From: Pseudomonadota bacterium
GTDB lineage: Bacteria; Pseudomonadota; Gammaproteobacteria; Pseudomonadales; Oceanobacteraceae
Direction of reading: 5' to 3'
NCBI GenBank assembly: GCA_023399105.1
Contig: JAEWQT010000253.1
Coordinates: 1 to 12,593, forward strand
DNA length: 12,593 nt
In this document: piece after piece, positions 5,746 to 12,593 of the stretch
Layout: each line of letters starts with the position of its first letter
Position numbering within the stretch: position 1 is the stretch's first letter
Notes under the pieces: model-generated
What the model was told of the DNA's origin: nothing
The model's database searches: none
The model's input: the letters and a program-made list of their open reading frames with translations, nothing else
Translations under genes and position numbers: made by a program

Positions 5746-6164
5746 ACCTGCACCCCCAGCTGATTCATCATGGCCACCGTGGCCACGCCGGCCAGGATAA
5801 AGGTGATGGTGGCAACGATTGAGCGCACCGACAGGCGCCCCATGCCGCACACGCCGTGGCCACTGGTGCAGCCATTACCGATGTAAGTACCAAAGCCCAC
5901 CAGCAAGCCCGCTGCCGCCAGCAGGGTTTTATTATCGGTGATCACCACCGGTGCTTCGCCACCCAGCAGCCGGAACAGTGGGTAGGCCAGCAGCAATCCG
6001 GCCAGAAACCACAGCGCCCAGCGCCGCTGCGGCTGCCAGCTCTGAAACACACTGGATAACACCCCGGTCATGCCGCTGATGCGGCCAATGCCCAACCATA
6101 ACAGAGCAGCGGCCAGGCCAATGAGCGTGCCGCCGGCTAATTCGTACATCATAAGGATACCCAT
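5742..6164 (-). CDS. YeeE/YedE-family sulfur-type transporter half, first subunit
   Basis: The product is 140 aa with about four membrane segments (8-27, 48-66, 80-98, 113-134). The key motif is [17 protein letters not shown] (96-112), with Cys99 and Cys106. This is the hallmark of YeeE/YedE proteins, whose conserved cysteines line the thiosulfate path in the characterised full-length transporter. The short partner begins within its stop codon, so the two halves are probably made in equal amounts and assemble into one inner-membrane pore. The start at 6164 is not firm: internal ATG codons at 6152 and 6149 are equally plausible and none has a clear ribosome site. The gene is divergent from the M17 peptidase gene and has its own good -10. 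Confidence 0.85.
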   Translation of the reverse strand: MGILMMYELAGGTLIGLAAALLWLGIGRISGMTGVLSSVFQSWQPQRRWALWFLAGLLLAYPLFRLLGGEAPVVITDNKTLLAAAGLLVGFGTYIGNGCTSGHGVCGMGRLSVRSIVATITFILAGVATVAMMNQLGVQV

Positions 6165-6179
6165 GCAAAACAGTCGGGC

Positions 6180-6208
6180 ATTCTACCCTGCCGGACGGTA
6201 ACTATGAA
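6180..6208 (-). promoter_or_regulatory. Predicted sigma-70 promoter for the transporter pair
   Basis: On the minus strand TTCATA (6208-6203) and TAGAAT (6185-6180) are separated by exactly 17 bases, matching four and five positions of the sigma-70 consensus hexamers. Transcription would start near 6173, only about 9 bases before the ATG at 6164. This favours one of the internal ATG codons at 6152 or 6149 as the true start. Confidence 0.55.
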
Positions 6209-6224
6209 GGCAGATGTATTTTCC

Positions 6225-6265
6225 ACAGGCCGGCCTGTATCCGGCCGCCAATGGAGGGCTATACT
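6225..6265 (+). promoter_or_regulatory. Peptidase promoter with a 14-bp palindrome over the -35 region
   Basis: TATACT at 6260-6265 is a strong -10 and would start transcription near 6272. No good -35 is present at 6237-6242. Instead, a perfect 14-bp palindrome, ACAGGCCGGCCTGT, occupies 6225-6238, overlapping the expected -35. GGCCGG at 6228-6233 can also pair with CCGGCC at 6241-6246. A palindrome with a poor -35 suggests an operator or activator site, but no regulator is identified. Because this -10 lies downstream of the ATG at 6251, it also argues that the peptidase starts at 6296. Confidence 0.5.
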
Positions 6266-6295
6266 TTGCCCTATTCACACAGCCCCGGAGTTCAT

Positions 6296-7663
6296 ATGTC
6301 TGTTTTAGCCGCCGGCCGGCAGGGCACCCCCCTGCTTATTCTTGAATCTGCGCTCTATGCCGCCTGGCTGGAGCAACAACCAGCCAGCACCCGCAACTGG
6401 CTGCAAGCCTGTGGCTTCAGCGGTAAGGGCCTGCAATTGCTGCCGGATGCCGAGGGCAAATTACAGCGCGGCCTGTTTGTCTGCGATTCACTGGATAACG
6501 CCTTTGCCTGCGGCGATTTACCCACTGTACTGCCGGCCGGCGACTATTGGCTGGAAAACATCAGTGATCCGGATCAGATCAGCCGCATTGCGTTTGCCTG
6601 GGGCGTCGGCTGCTACCGTTTTGAGCGCTACCGCAGCGACGACAACAAAGCACTGCCCTGCCTGTATGTCAGCGATGAGGATGCCCTGCGCGAAGCGCAG
6701 CATCTGGTGATCGCCACCCGCTGGGTACGCGACCTGGTGAACACCCCGGCCGCCGATATGATGCCCGAGCATCTGGCAGCCGCCGCAGAAACCATTGCAG
6801 CGGAATTTGGCGCACATTTGCGCCAGGTGATCGGTGACGATCTGCTGACTCACAATTTTCCGATGATTCATGCGGTTGGCCGGGCCAGCGCTTCAGCGCC
6901 CCGCCTGATTGATTTCAGCTGGGGCGATCCCAGTCTGCCGAAAATCACCCTGGTCGGCAAAGGCGTCTGTTTTGACAGCGGCGGTCTGGATATCAAACCC
7001 GCCGACGCCATGCGCACCATGAAAAAAGACATGGGCGGTGCCGCTCATGTGCTGGGGCTGGCCTATCTGATTATGGCGGAGCGTTTACCAGTACGCTTAC
7101 GGGTGCTGATTCCAGCGGTGGAAAACGCCATCAGTGGCAACAGCTTCCGCCCCGGCGATGTACTGAAAACCCGCAAAGGTTCAACCGTGGAAATTGACAA
7201 CACCGATGCCGAAGGCCGGCTGGTGCTGTGTGATGCCTTAACCGAAGCGGTGGGCGAACAACCGGAACTGGTGATTGATTTTGCCACCTTAACCGGCGCC
7301 TGCCGGGTGGCACTGGGTACCGAACTGCCCGGTTTCTTTACCAACCAGTGGCAACTGGCCTCAGACCTGATGCAGGTCGGGCAAAGCGTTTCCGATCCGA
7401 TCTGGCACCTGCCGCTGCATAATCCCTACCGCGACAGCCTGAAAAGTGATATTGCCGATCTGGTCAACTCCGTACCCGGGCCCTTCGGTGGCGCCATTAC
7501 CGCCGCCCTCTATCTGGAGCACTTTGTCGATAACGTACCCTGGGTACATTTCGATGTGATGGCCTGGAACCGGCGTAAGTTACCTGGCCGGCCGTTAGGT
7601 GGGGAAGCCATGGGAATACGGGCGGTATTTGCGTATCTGCAGAACCGTTACCAGAACGTCTGA
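6296..7663 (+). CDS. M17 leucyl aminopeptidase family protein
   Basis: The product is 455 aa. The family are cytoplasmic, usually hexameric, two-metal aminopeptidases that remove N-terminal residues from peptides. The C-terminal catalytic domain is intact: GKGVCFDSGGLDIKP (221-235; Lys222, Asp227, Lys234), MKKDMGGAAHVLGL (Asp245), NTDAEGRLVLCDAL (302-315; Asp304, Glu306, Arg308), then DFATLTGACRVALG. These supply the expected metal ligands and the catalytic Lys and Arg. Residues 1-140 are the more variable N-terminal domain. The start at 6296 is preferred because GGAG lies 5 bases before it and a strong -10 sits just upstream; the longer in-frame ATG at 6251 has no ribosome site. It could be called PepA- or PepB-like, but subfamily is undecided. 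It converges on the carbonic anhydrase gene. Confidence 0.93.
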   Translation: MSVLAAGRQGTPLLILESALYAAWLEQQPASTRNWLQACGFSGKGLQLLPDAEGKLQRGLFVCDSLDNAFACGDLPTVLPAGDYWLENISDPDQISRIAFAWGVGCYRFERYRSDDNKALPCLYVSDEDALREAQHLVIATRWVRDLVNTPAADMMPEHLAAAAETIAAEFGAHLRQVIGDDLLTHNFPMIHAVGRASASAPRLIDFSWGDPSLPKITLVGKGVCFDSGGLDIKPADAMRTMKKDMGGAAHVLGLAYLIMAERLPVRLRVLIPAVENAISGNSFRPGDVLKTRKGSTVEIDNTDAEGRLVLCDALTEAVGEQPELVIDFATLTGACRVALGTELPGFFTNQWQLASDLMQVGQSVSDPIWHLPLHNPYRDSLKSDIADLVNSVPGPFGGAITAALYLEHFVDNVPWVHFDVMAWNRRKLPGRPLGGEAMGIRAVFAYLQNRYQNV

Positions 7664-7671
7664 GAGAATCC

Positions 7672-7692
7672 GCGGCAGCCACCGGCTGCCGC
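7672..7692. terminator. Bidirectional hairpin between convergent genes
   Basis: GCGGCAGCC (7672-7680) and GGCTGCCGC (7684-7692) are perfect 9-base inverted arms around a three-base loop; in practice the inner pairs would open. The hairpin fills the 38-base gap between the peptidase stop and the carbonic anhydrase stop and can serve both strands. Flanking T-runs are very short on either side, so termination efficiency is uncertain. Confidence 0.6.
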
Positions 7693-7701
7693 TTCTGGCG
7701 A

Positions 7702-8361
7702 TTACAGCGCGGCAATAACGCTGGCGTAATGCTCAGAAAAATCGCTGAAGTGGTCATCATTATGGCCACAGCAACGGATGGTGCCCGATTTGATGTTGTA
7801 GACCCAGCCATGAATCTGCACTTTGTGCGTAGCCAGTTTGGCCGCCACCACCGGGTGCGTGCGCAGGTGCTGCACCTGCTGTAATACGTTTTCTTCGATG
7901 GCTTCGTTCAGGTGCTCATGCCCAAGGCACTGATCGCCGGGAATATCGTTACGCTCACGCACAATTTCCATGGCCGAGCGGCAATGACTGAGCCATTCCT
8001 TCACGTGCGGCAGGGCCTTCAGCTTGCTTAAATCCAGCGCTCCTTTGATGGCACCGCAATCGGTATGGCCGCAAACGATGATGTGCCTCACCCCGAGTAC
8101 CGCCACGGCGTATTCAATCGACGCGGTCATGCCACCGGTTTCATTACTGTGCGGCGGAATAATGTTGCCGGCATTGCGACAGATAAACAGATCGCCGGGG
8201 CTGGAACCGGTAAGCAGGTTGGGGTCTATGCGGGAGTCGGAGCAGGTAATGAACAGCACGTCCGGATTCTGACCATCGTCGGCCAGCGCACCGAACAGGT
8301 CTTTGCGCTCAGGATAGACATTGCTTCTGAAATTCAGGACACCACGGATAATCTGTTCCAC
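7702..8361 (-). CDS. Beta-class carbonic anhydrase
   Basis: The product is 219 aa, a normal length for this class, which catalyses CO2 + H2O to bicarbonate + H+ in the cytoplasm with one zinc per subunit. Zinc ligands are visible as CSDSR (40-44; Cys40, with Asp42 and Arg44 forming the usual dyad) and GHTDCGA (98-104; His99, Cys102). RNAGNIIPP (62-70) and GGMTASIEYAVAVLGVRHIIVCGH are also typical. It starts with GTG: a strong GGAGG (8372-8368) lies 6 bases upstream, and the nearby ATG at 8365 is out of frame. The gene lies downstream of pycB on the same strand, 123 bases away, and could supply bicarbonate for pyruvate carboxylation; that link is inference. It is a can/cynT-like enzyme; the exact gene name is not decidable. 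Confidence 0.95.
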   Translation of the reverse strand: MEQIIRGVLNFRSNVYPERKDLFGALADDGQNPDVLFITCSDSRIDPNLLTGSSPGDLFICRNAGNIIPPHSNETGGMTASIEYAVAVLGVRHIIVCGHTDCGAIKGALDLSKLKALPHVKEWLSHCRSAMEIVRERNDIPGDQCLGHEHLNEAIEENVLQQVQHLRTHPVVAAKLATHKVQIHGWVYNIKSGTIRCCGHNDDHFSDFSEHYASVIAAL

Positions 8362-8484
8362 ACATCACCTCCAGCCTCAGGGGCAGCAAGAATAAGGAAT
8401 TCCGCTGTGGAGCAGAACCCGTTTTTTGCTTTCCTGCTGTGCCGGACGGGCAATAATCCGCCCGCCACGCGCAGCGGTTCACCA

Positions 8485-10281
8485 TCAGCCGATTTCGATC
8501 AGCACTTCTCCCGGCGTGACCCGGTCGCCTTTCGATACATGCACGGCTGTTACAGTACCGGCGATATTAGCATGCACTTCGGTTTCCATTTTCATGGCTT
8601 CCGCAATCAGCACTGCCTGACCAGCTTTAACGGTATCCCCCACCGCCACCAGCACATCCACCACATTACCGGGCATGGCAATGGTGACATGCCCCGGTTC
8701 CGACGCGCGGCGACGATCCGGTTTGCCACCACCGACGTAGTCGTTCAGTGCCTCAAAGGTGATTTCTTCCGGCATACCATCCAGAGACAGATACAGCTTA
8801 CGCTTGCCGGACGCGGCATCACCCTTACCGGTAATGGCCACTTCATAGGTTTCGCCATGCACATCAATGCGGAATTCCGTGGCCATGCCCATACGGCCTT
8901 TTTTCTCATCCGGCGGCAATAAGGTTTCCGGCTGCAGGGTACCGGCGGCCCGTTGCTGCAGAAAATCCCGGCCCAGATCGGGGAACATGGCGTAGGTGAG
9001 CACATCCTCTTCGCATGTTGCCAGCGCACCGATCTCATCACGCAGGCGATTCAGTTCCGGTTGCAGTAAATCCGCCGGCCGCCCTTCCATAACCGCCTCA
9101 TTACCAATAGCCTTTTTCTGCAGCGACGCATTAACCGGCGCCGGTGCGGCACCATAGCCACCCTGCAGATAGCGTTTTACTTCGTTGGTGATGGTTTTAT
9201 AGCGTTCACCGGCCAGTACGTTGTACACCGCCTGAGTGCCGACAATCTGTGACGTGGGCGTTACCAGCGGCGGGAAGCCGAGGTCGGCACGCACCCGCGG
9301 AATTTCCGCGAAGACTTCCTGAATGCGGTCGAGGGCATTCTGCTCTTTCAGTTGATTCGCCAGATTCGACATCATGCCGCCCGGCACCTGATTGATCTGT
9401 ACCGATACATCTTCGCGGGTAAATTCGCTTTCAAACTGATGGTATTTTTTGCGAACCTCGCGGAAATATTCTGCAATTTCGCCCAGCAGCGTTAAATCCA
9501 GACCGGTGTCATAGGGGGTGTTTTTCAGCGCGGCAACCTGCGCCTCCGTAGCCGGATGACTGGTGCCGTTGGCGAACGAAGAAATGGCGGTATCAATACG
9601 ATCGGCACCGGCTTCAATGCCTTTCAGCTGACACATATGCGCCAGCCCCGCGGTGGCATGACTGTGTACCACCACCGGTAAATCCAGGCTGTCTTTTAAT
9701 GCCTTCACCAGATCGTAGGTGGCATAAGGGGTCAACAGGCCCGCCATGTCTTTAATGGCGATGGAGTCGGCACCCATGTCTTTCATCACATGCGCCTGTT
9801 TTACAAAGGCTTCCGGCGTATGCACCGGCGAGGTGGTGTAACAGATGGTGCCCTGCGCGTGTTTGCCGGCTTTTTTCACCGCTTTCATTGCCGTTTCAAG
9901 ATTGCGCATATCGTTCAGCGCATCAAAAATACGGAACACATCCACACCATTTTCGGCAGATTTCAGCACAAAGGCTTCCACCACATCATCGGCATAATGA
10001 CGGTAGCCGAGCAGATTCTGACCACGCAGCAGCATCTGCAAACGGGTATTCGGCAGCGCCTCACGCAGACGGCGCAAACGCTCCCACGGATCTTCTTTCA
10101 GAAAACGTACGCAGGCATCGAAGGTTGCACCGCCCCACACTTCCAGCGACCAATAGCCCACCTGATCCAGCTTCGGACAAATCGGCAGCATATCGTCGGT
10201 GCGCAAGCGTGTGGCAATCAGAGACTGATGGGCGTCGCGCAGAATCAGATCGGTTACTTCAATTTTTTTGCTGGTTGTCAT
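8485..10281 (-). CDS. pycB: Pyruvate carboxylase subunit B (carboxyltransferase plus biotin carrier)
   Basis: The product is 598 aa. It accepts the carboxyl group on biotin and transfers it to pyruvate, giving oxaloacetate. The HMGL-like carboxyltransferase barrel begins TDLILRDAHQS (10-20, Asp16) and contains AIKDMAGLLTP (175-185, carboxylated Lys177) and VVVHSHATAGLAH (203-215, metal ligands His206 and His208). A PYC/OadA conserved domain (about 285-480) follows, and the C-terminal biotinyl domain (530-598) has EAMKMET with biotinylated Lys564. The start at 10281 gives the conserved MTTSKKIEVTD and a 22-base gap after pycA; a longer in-frame start would overlap pycA with unconserved sequence. 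The alternative reading as an oxaloacetate decarboxylase alpha subunit is less likely, because a biotin carboxylase precedes it and no OadB or OadG gene is seen. Confidence 0.93.
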   Translation of the reverse strand: MTTSKKIEVTDLILRDAHQSLIATRLRTDDMLPICPKLDQVGYWSLEVWGGATFDACVRFLKEDPWERLRRLREALPNTRLQMLLRGQNLLGYRHYADDVVEAFVLKSAENGVDVFRIFDALNDMRNLETAMKAVKKAGKHAQGTICYTTSPVHTPEAFVKQAHVMKDMGADSIAIKDMAGLLTPYATYDLVKALKDSLDLPVVVHSHATAGLAHMCQLKGIEAGADRIDTAISSFANGTSHPATEAQVAALKNTPYDTGLDLTLLGEIAEYFREVRKKYHQFESEFTREDVSVQINQVPGGMMSNLANQLKEQNALDRIQEVFAEIPRVRADLGFPPLVTPTSQIVGTQAVYNVLAGERYKTITNEVKRYLQGGYGAAPAPVNASLQKKAIGNEAVMEGRPADLLQPELNRLRDEIGALATCEEDVLTYAMFPDLGRDFLQQRAAGTLQPETLLPPDEKKGRMGMATEFRIDVHGETYEVAITGKGDAASGKRKLYLSLDGMPEEITFEALNDYVGGGKPDRRRASEPGHVTIAMPGNVVDVLVAVGDTVKAGQAVLIAEAMKMETEVHANIAGTVTAVHVSKGDRVTPGEVLIEIG

Positions 10282-10303
10282 AGTCCTGTTCTCCTGCAGA
10301 AGG

Positions 10304-11716
10304 TCAGCCGACATGGGCTGCAATGGCGGCGGCAATGGCGAGTGCAATTTCACTGGGGTGACGCTTTTCGGAATAATTCAGTAATTCCGGATGCGCCGGC
10401 ACAAAGCTGGTATCAAACTGCGCTTTGCGGAAATCGGGATGCTGCAAAATACGCTGATAATAATGCGCGGTGGTTTTAATGCCGTGCAGCCGCATATCGT
10501 CCAGCGCCCGTTGCCCGCGCGCGATGACTTCCTCCCAGGTCAGCGCCCAGACCACCAGTTTCAGACACATAGAGTCGTAATACGGCGGAATTTCATAGCC
10601 GGTATAAATAGCGGTATCGACGCGCACCCCAGGGCCACCGGGTGCGTAATAGTGAGTAATGCGGCCAAAACTGGGCAGAAAATCATTTTTCGGATCTTCG
10701 GCATTAATACGGAATTGCAGCGCAAAGCCCCGGTACTGAATATCTTCCTGGCGATAACTGAGCGGCAGCCCTGCGGCAACACGTAATTGCTCGCGCACAA
10801 TATCCACGCCGGTAATCTGCTCGGTAATGGTGTGTTCAACCTGCACCCGGGTATTCATTTCCATGAAATACACTTCATTGCCCGACAGCAGAAATTCCAC
10901 CGTACCGGCATTTTCGTAGCCCACTGCGGCCGCCGCCTTCACAGCAAGACCTCCAATATACTGGCGCTGTTCCGGTGTTAATTGCGGGCTGGGCGCAATT
11001 TCAATTAATTTTTGATTGCGGCGCTGAATGGAGCAATCGCGTTCAAATAAATGCACCACATTGCCGTGCGAGTCGGCCAGAATCTGCACTTCGATATGGC
11101 GCGGATTAACGATGCACTTTTCCAGAAACACATCGGCCGAACCAAAGGCTTTAGTGGCTTCGGAAATAACCCGCGGATATTGCATTTTCAGTTCATCCGC
11201 CGAATCACACCGGCGGATACCACGACCGCCGCCACCGGACGTGGCTTTCAGCATCACCGGATAACCGATTTCACCGGCCAGCTGCAGGGCTTCATCCAGG
11301 TCGGCCAGGTTGCCTGCGGACCCCGGAGTCACCGGCACACCGGCGGCACGCATGGAATCACGCGCCTGGGTTTTATCCCCCATTTTATGAATCACATCGG
11401 CGCGCGGCCCCACGAAGGTAATGCCCTGCTCTTCACACAACCGGGCAAAGTGAGCGTTTTCCGACAGAAACCCGTAACCCGGGTGAATGGCATCACAACC
11501 GGTTTCCAGCGCCAGATTCACAATGCGCTGCGGGTCGAGATACCCCGCCAACGGATCATCGCCCAGTGAGTACGCCTCATCGGCACGCTTAACGTGCAGG
11601 GCATAGCGGTCGGGCTCGGTATAAATCGCTACCGAGCGGATGCCCATTTCCGCGCAGGCCCGCACGATGCGCACCGCAATTTCACCGCGGTTGGCGATGA
11701 GTAGTTTCTTCAGCAT
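10304..11716 (-). CDS. pycA: Pyruvate carboxylase subunit A (biotin carboxylase)
   Basis: The product is 470 aa. It uses ATP and bicarbonate to carboxylate the biotin carried by PycB. It starts MLKKLLIANRGEIAVRIVRA, the family N-terminus. The ATP-grasp domain shows KATSGGGGRGIRR (157-169; Lys157 and the glycine-rich loop), HIEVQILAD (207-215), and FMEMNTRVQVEHTITE (284-299; Glu286, Asn288, Arg290, Glu294). FRINAEDP (335-342) opens the C-terminal domain. An AAGGAG ribosome site lies 5 bases before the ATG. It resembles AccC of acetyl-CoA carboxylase, but adjacency to pycB rather than accB, and the divergent LysR gene, identify it as the pyruvate carboxylase subunit. The same three-gene arrangement is known in Pseudomonas. 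Confidence 0.93.
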   Translation of the reverse strand: MLKKLLIANRGEIAVRIVRACAEMGIRSVAIYTEPDRYALHVKRADEAYSLGDDPLAGYLDPQRIVNLALETGCDAIHPGYGFLSENAHFARLCEEQGITFVGPRADVIHKMGDKTQARDSMRAAGVPVTPGSAGNLADLDEALQLAGEIGYPVMLKATSGGGGRGIRRCDSADELKMQYPRVISEATKAFGSADVFLEKCIVNPRHIEVQILADSHGNVVHLFERDCSIQRRNQKLIEIAPSPQLTPEQRQYIGGLAVKAAAAVGYENAGTVEFLLSGNEVYFMEMNTRVQVEHTITEQITGVDIVREQLRVAAGLPLSYRQEDIQYRGFALQFRINAEDPKNDFLPSFGRITHYYAPGGPGVRVDTAIYTGYEIPPYYDSMCLKLVVWALTWEEVIARGQRALDDMRLHGIKTTAHYYQRILQHPDFRKAQFDTSFVPAHPELLNYSEKRHPSEIALAIAAAIAAHVG

Positions 11717-11850
11717 ACAGACTCCTTGGCCAGTGACCGGGTTGCCTTCTGGTTGAAAATCAGACTACAGACGGGTATTGAAAACTAAAAATTGAAATTT
11801 TTTGCTTTCTGCATAAGGTATCACTTATAGATACCCACTACGGACTGCCC
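11717..11850. promoter_or_regulatory. Divergent control region between pycA and the LysR gene
   Basis: This 134-base AT-rich gap is where a LysR protein would be expected to bind. TTGAAAA occurs at 11753-11759 and 11778-11784, and TTGAAAT at 11792-11798. A perfect 7-bp dyad AAAAATT-GA-AATTTTT covers 11787-11802. A second dyad, GGTATC (11817-11822) and GATACC (11830-11835), has a 7-base spacer but is not a textbook T-N11-A site. A possible promoter for the regulator is TTGCTT (11802-11807) and TATAGA (11826-11831) with an 18-base spacer; the second dyad overlaps this -10, as for autorepression. No clear pycA promoter hexamers were found. Confidence 0.5.
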
Positions 11851-12593
11851 ATGCCACTCAGCATCCAACGCCTCGCCACCCGCCTGACCTTCCGCCAACT
11901 GCAGGTATTTCTGGCGGTGTATGAACAACAGGGCTACAGCAAAGCCGGCGAACTGCTGGGGCTGACCCAGCCGGCCGTCAGCAGCCAGATCCGGCAGCTG
12001 GAAGATGCACTGAATCAGCCCTTGTTTGAGTACGTAGGCCGCAAGCTGTACTGCACTCCGGCCGGTGAAACACTGGCACTCAGCGTCAGCCGGATTTTTG
12101 ATGAGATGCGCCGCCTGCAAACCGACCTTGCCGCGCTGGATGGCAAAGTGGCCGGTGAATTGCGGATTGTGGCAGTGAATACCGCCCAATATGTGGTGCC
12201 CTATTTATTGCGGGTCTTTCTCGATTTGCATCCCGATGTGCAGGTGACGGTACGGGTAGTGAACCGCGCCAACGCCATTCAGCGTCTGAACGACAACAGC
12301 GATGACCTGGTGATTATGGGCATGGTGCCGGTAGACAAACCACTGGCCTCACTGCCTTTTCTGGACAATGAACTGGTCGCCGTGGTGCCGGCCGGACACC
12401 CGTTATTGCAACGGGCACAGCCAACCCTGGAAGATTTTCTGCAGGCCGGCTTATTAACACGGGAACCCGGCTCCGGCAGCCGCCTGGCCCTGGAACTGCA
12501 TTGCCAGCAACAACGGCTGGATCTGAAAGCCATCATGCAACTGGGCTCAAATGATGCGGTAAAACACGCGGTACTGGCCGGACTTGGCGTGGC
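11851..12593 (+). CDS. LysR-family transcriptional regulator, PycR-like, C-terminus cut off
   Basis: The first 247 residues are present; the family is usually about 300, so the missing part is the end of the effector domain. The N-terminal winged helix-turn-helix is typical: FRQLQVFLAVYEQQGYSKAGELLGLTQPAVSSQ spans about 14-46 with the recognition helix at 39-48, then LEDALNQPLFE and CTPAGETL. A linker helix (about 72-92) leads to the periplasmic-binding-protein-like effector domain from about 95 (GELRIVAVNTAQYVVPYLL). The start at 11851 is the only reasonable one, although it lacks a good ribosome site. Being divergent from pycA-pycB, it probably controls them and itself, like PycR in Pseudomonas. 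The ligand is unknown; the QPAVSS helix and ELRI segment would also fit a CbbR- or CysB-like member. Confidence 0.92.
   Translation, partial: MPLSIQRLATRLTFRQLQVFLAVYEQQGYSKAGELLGLTQPAVSSQIRQLEDALNQPLFEYVGRKLYCTPAGETLALSVSRIFDEMRRLQTDLAALDGKVAGELRIVAVNTAQYVVPYLLRVFLDLHPDVQVTVRVVNRANAIQRLNDNSDDLVIMGMVPVDKPLASLPFLDNELVAVVPAGHPLLQRAQPTLEDFLQAGLLTREPGSGSRLALELHCQQQRLDLKAIMQLGSNDAVKHAVLAGLGV

Noticed and set aside
5746..5850. Longer N-terminus for the second transporter half starting at 5850
   Set aside because: The extra 35 residues are not membrane-like and are read from the other frame of the partner gene; the ATGA overlap start at 5745 is far more likely.
8447..8464. Terminator after pycB
   Set aside because: Only a 5-bp stem with an 8-base loop and no U-run on the minus strand; too weak to call.
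8065..8922. Long + strand reading frame (285 codons) opposite carbonic anhydrase and pycB
   Set aside because: Antisense to two genes with intact catalytic motifs and spanning their intergenic gap; low-complexity composition and no recognisable family.
10282..10353. Longer N-terminus for pycB starting at 10353
   Set aside because: It would overlap pycA by 50 bases with proline-rich unconserved sequence; the family start fits 10281.
9790..10479. Long + strand reading frame (229 codons) opposite pycB and pycA
   Set aside because: Antisense shadow of strongly conserved genes, with no ribosome site or domain.

Overview
The window reads as ordinary chromosomal backbone of a moderately GC-rich gammaproteobacterium, most likely from the Oceanospirillales/Pseudomonadales side. 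The assignment rests on two gene orders: rpsF-rpsR-membrane protein-rplI-dnaB with a DUF2232-type protein where enterobacteria carry priB, and a two-subunit pyruvate carboxylase (pycA-pycB) divergent from a LysR regulator, as in Pseudomonas. The species cannot be named from the sequence alone. No transposase, phage gene, CRISPR array, tRNA or rRNA was found, and no gap between genes exceeds 300 bases.

Layout. Bases 1-141 are the last codons of a TonB-dependent receptor on the + strand. It converges on a minus-strand block across a large branched palindrome (171-285). The minus-strand block, in transcription order from about 5.2 kb down to 0.3 kb, is rpsF, rpsR, a DUF2232-like membrane protein, rplI, a tandem hairpin terminator, dnaB, then two translationally coupled GNAT-fold proteins. 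The rpsF leader can fold so that its Shine-Dalgarno sequence is paired, next to a hairpin that could be the S6:S18 autoregulatory site.

Upstream of rpsF, also on the minus strand, are two overlapping half-size YeeE/YedE-type transporter subunits. They share a compact divergent promoter region with an M17 leucyl-aminopeptidase-family gene on the + strand, and this region contains a perfect 14-bp palindrome. The aminopeptidase converges on a beta-carbonic anhydrase with a GTG start, across a GC-rich hairpin.

The right end holds pycB and pycA on the minus strand and, divergently, a LysR-family regulator (pycR-like) cut off by the window end. The carbonic anhydrase (CO2/bicarbonate interconversion) lies just downstream of the bicarbonate-consuming pyruvate carboxylase. 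That is a plausible functional neighbourhood for anaplerotic oxaloacetate supply.

No wholly new system is evident. The items most worth a second look are the branched palindrome, the rpsF leader fold, the hairpins between rpsR and the membrane gene, the palindrome in the aminopeptidase promoter, and the coupled pair of degenerate GNAT proteins behind dnaB.
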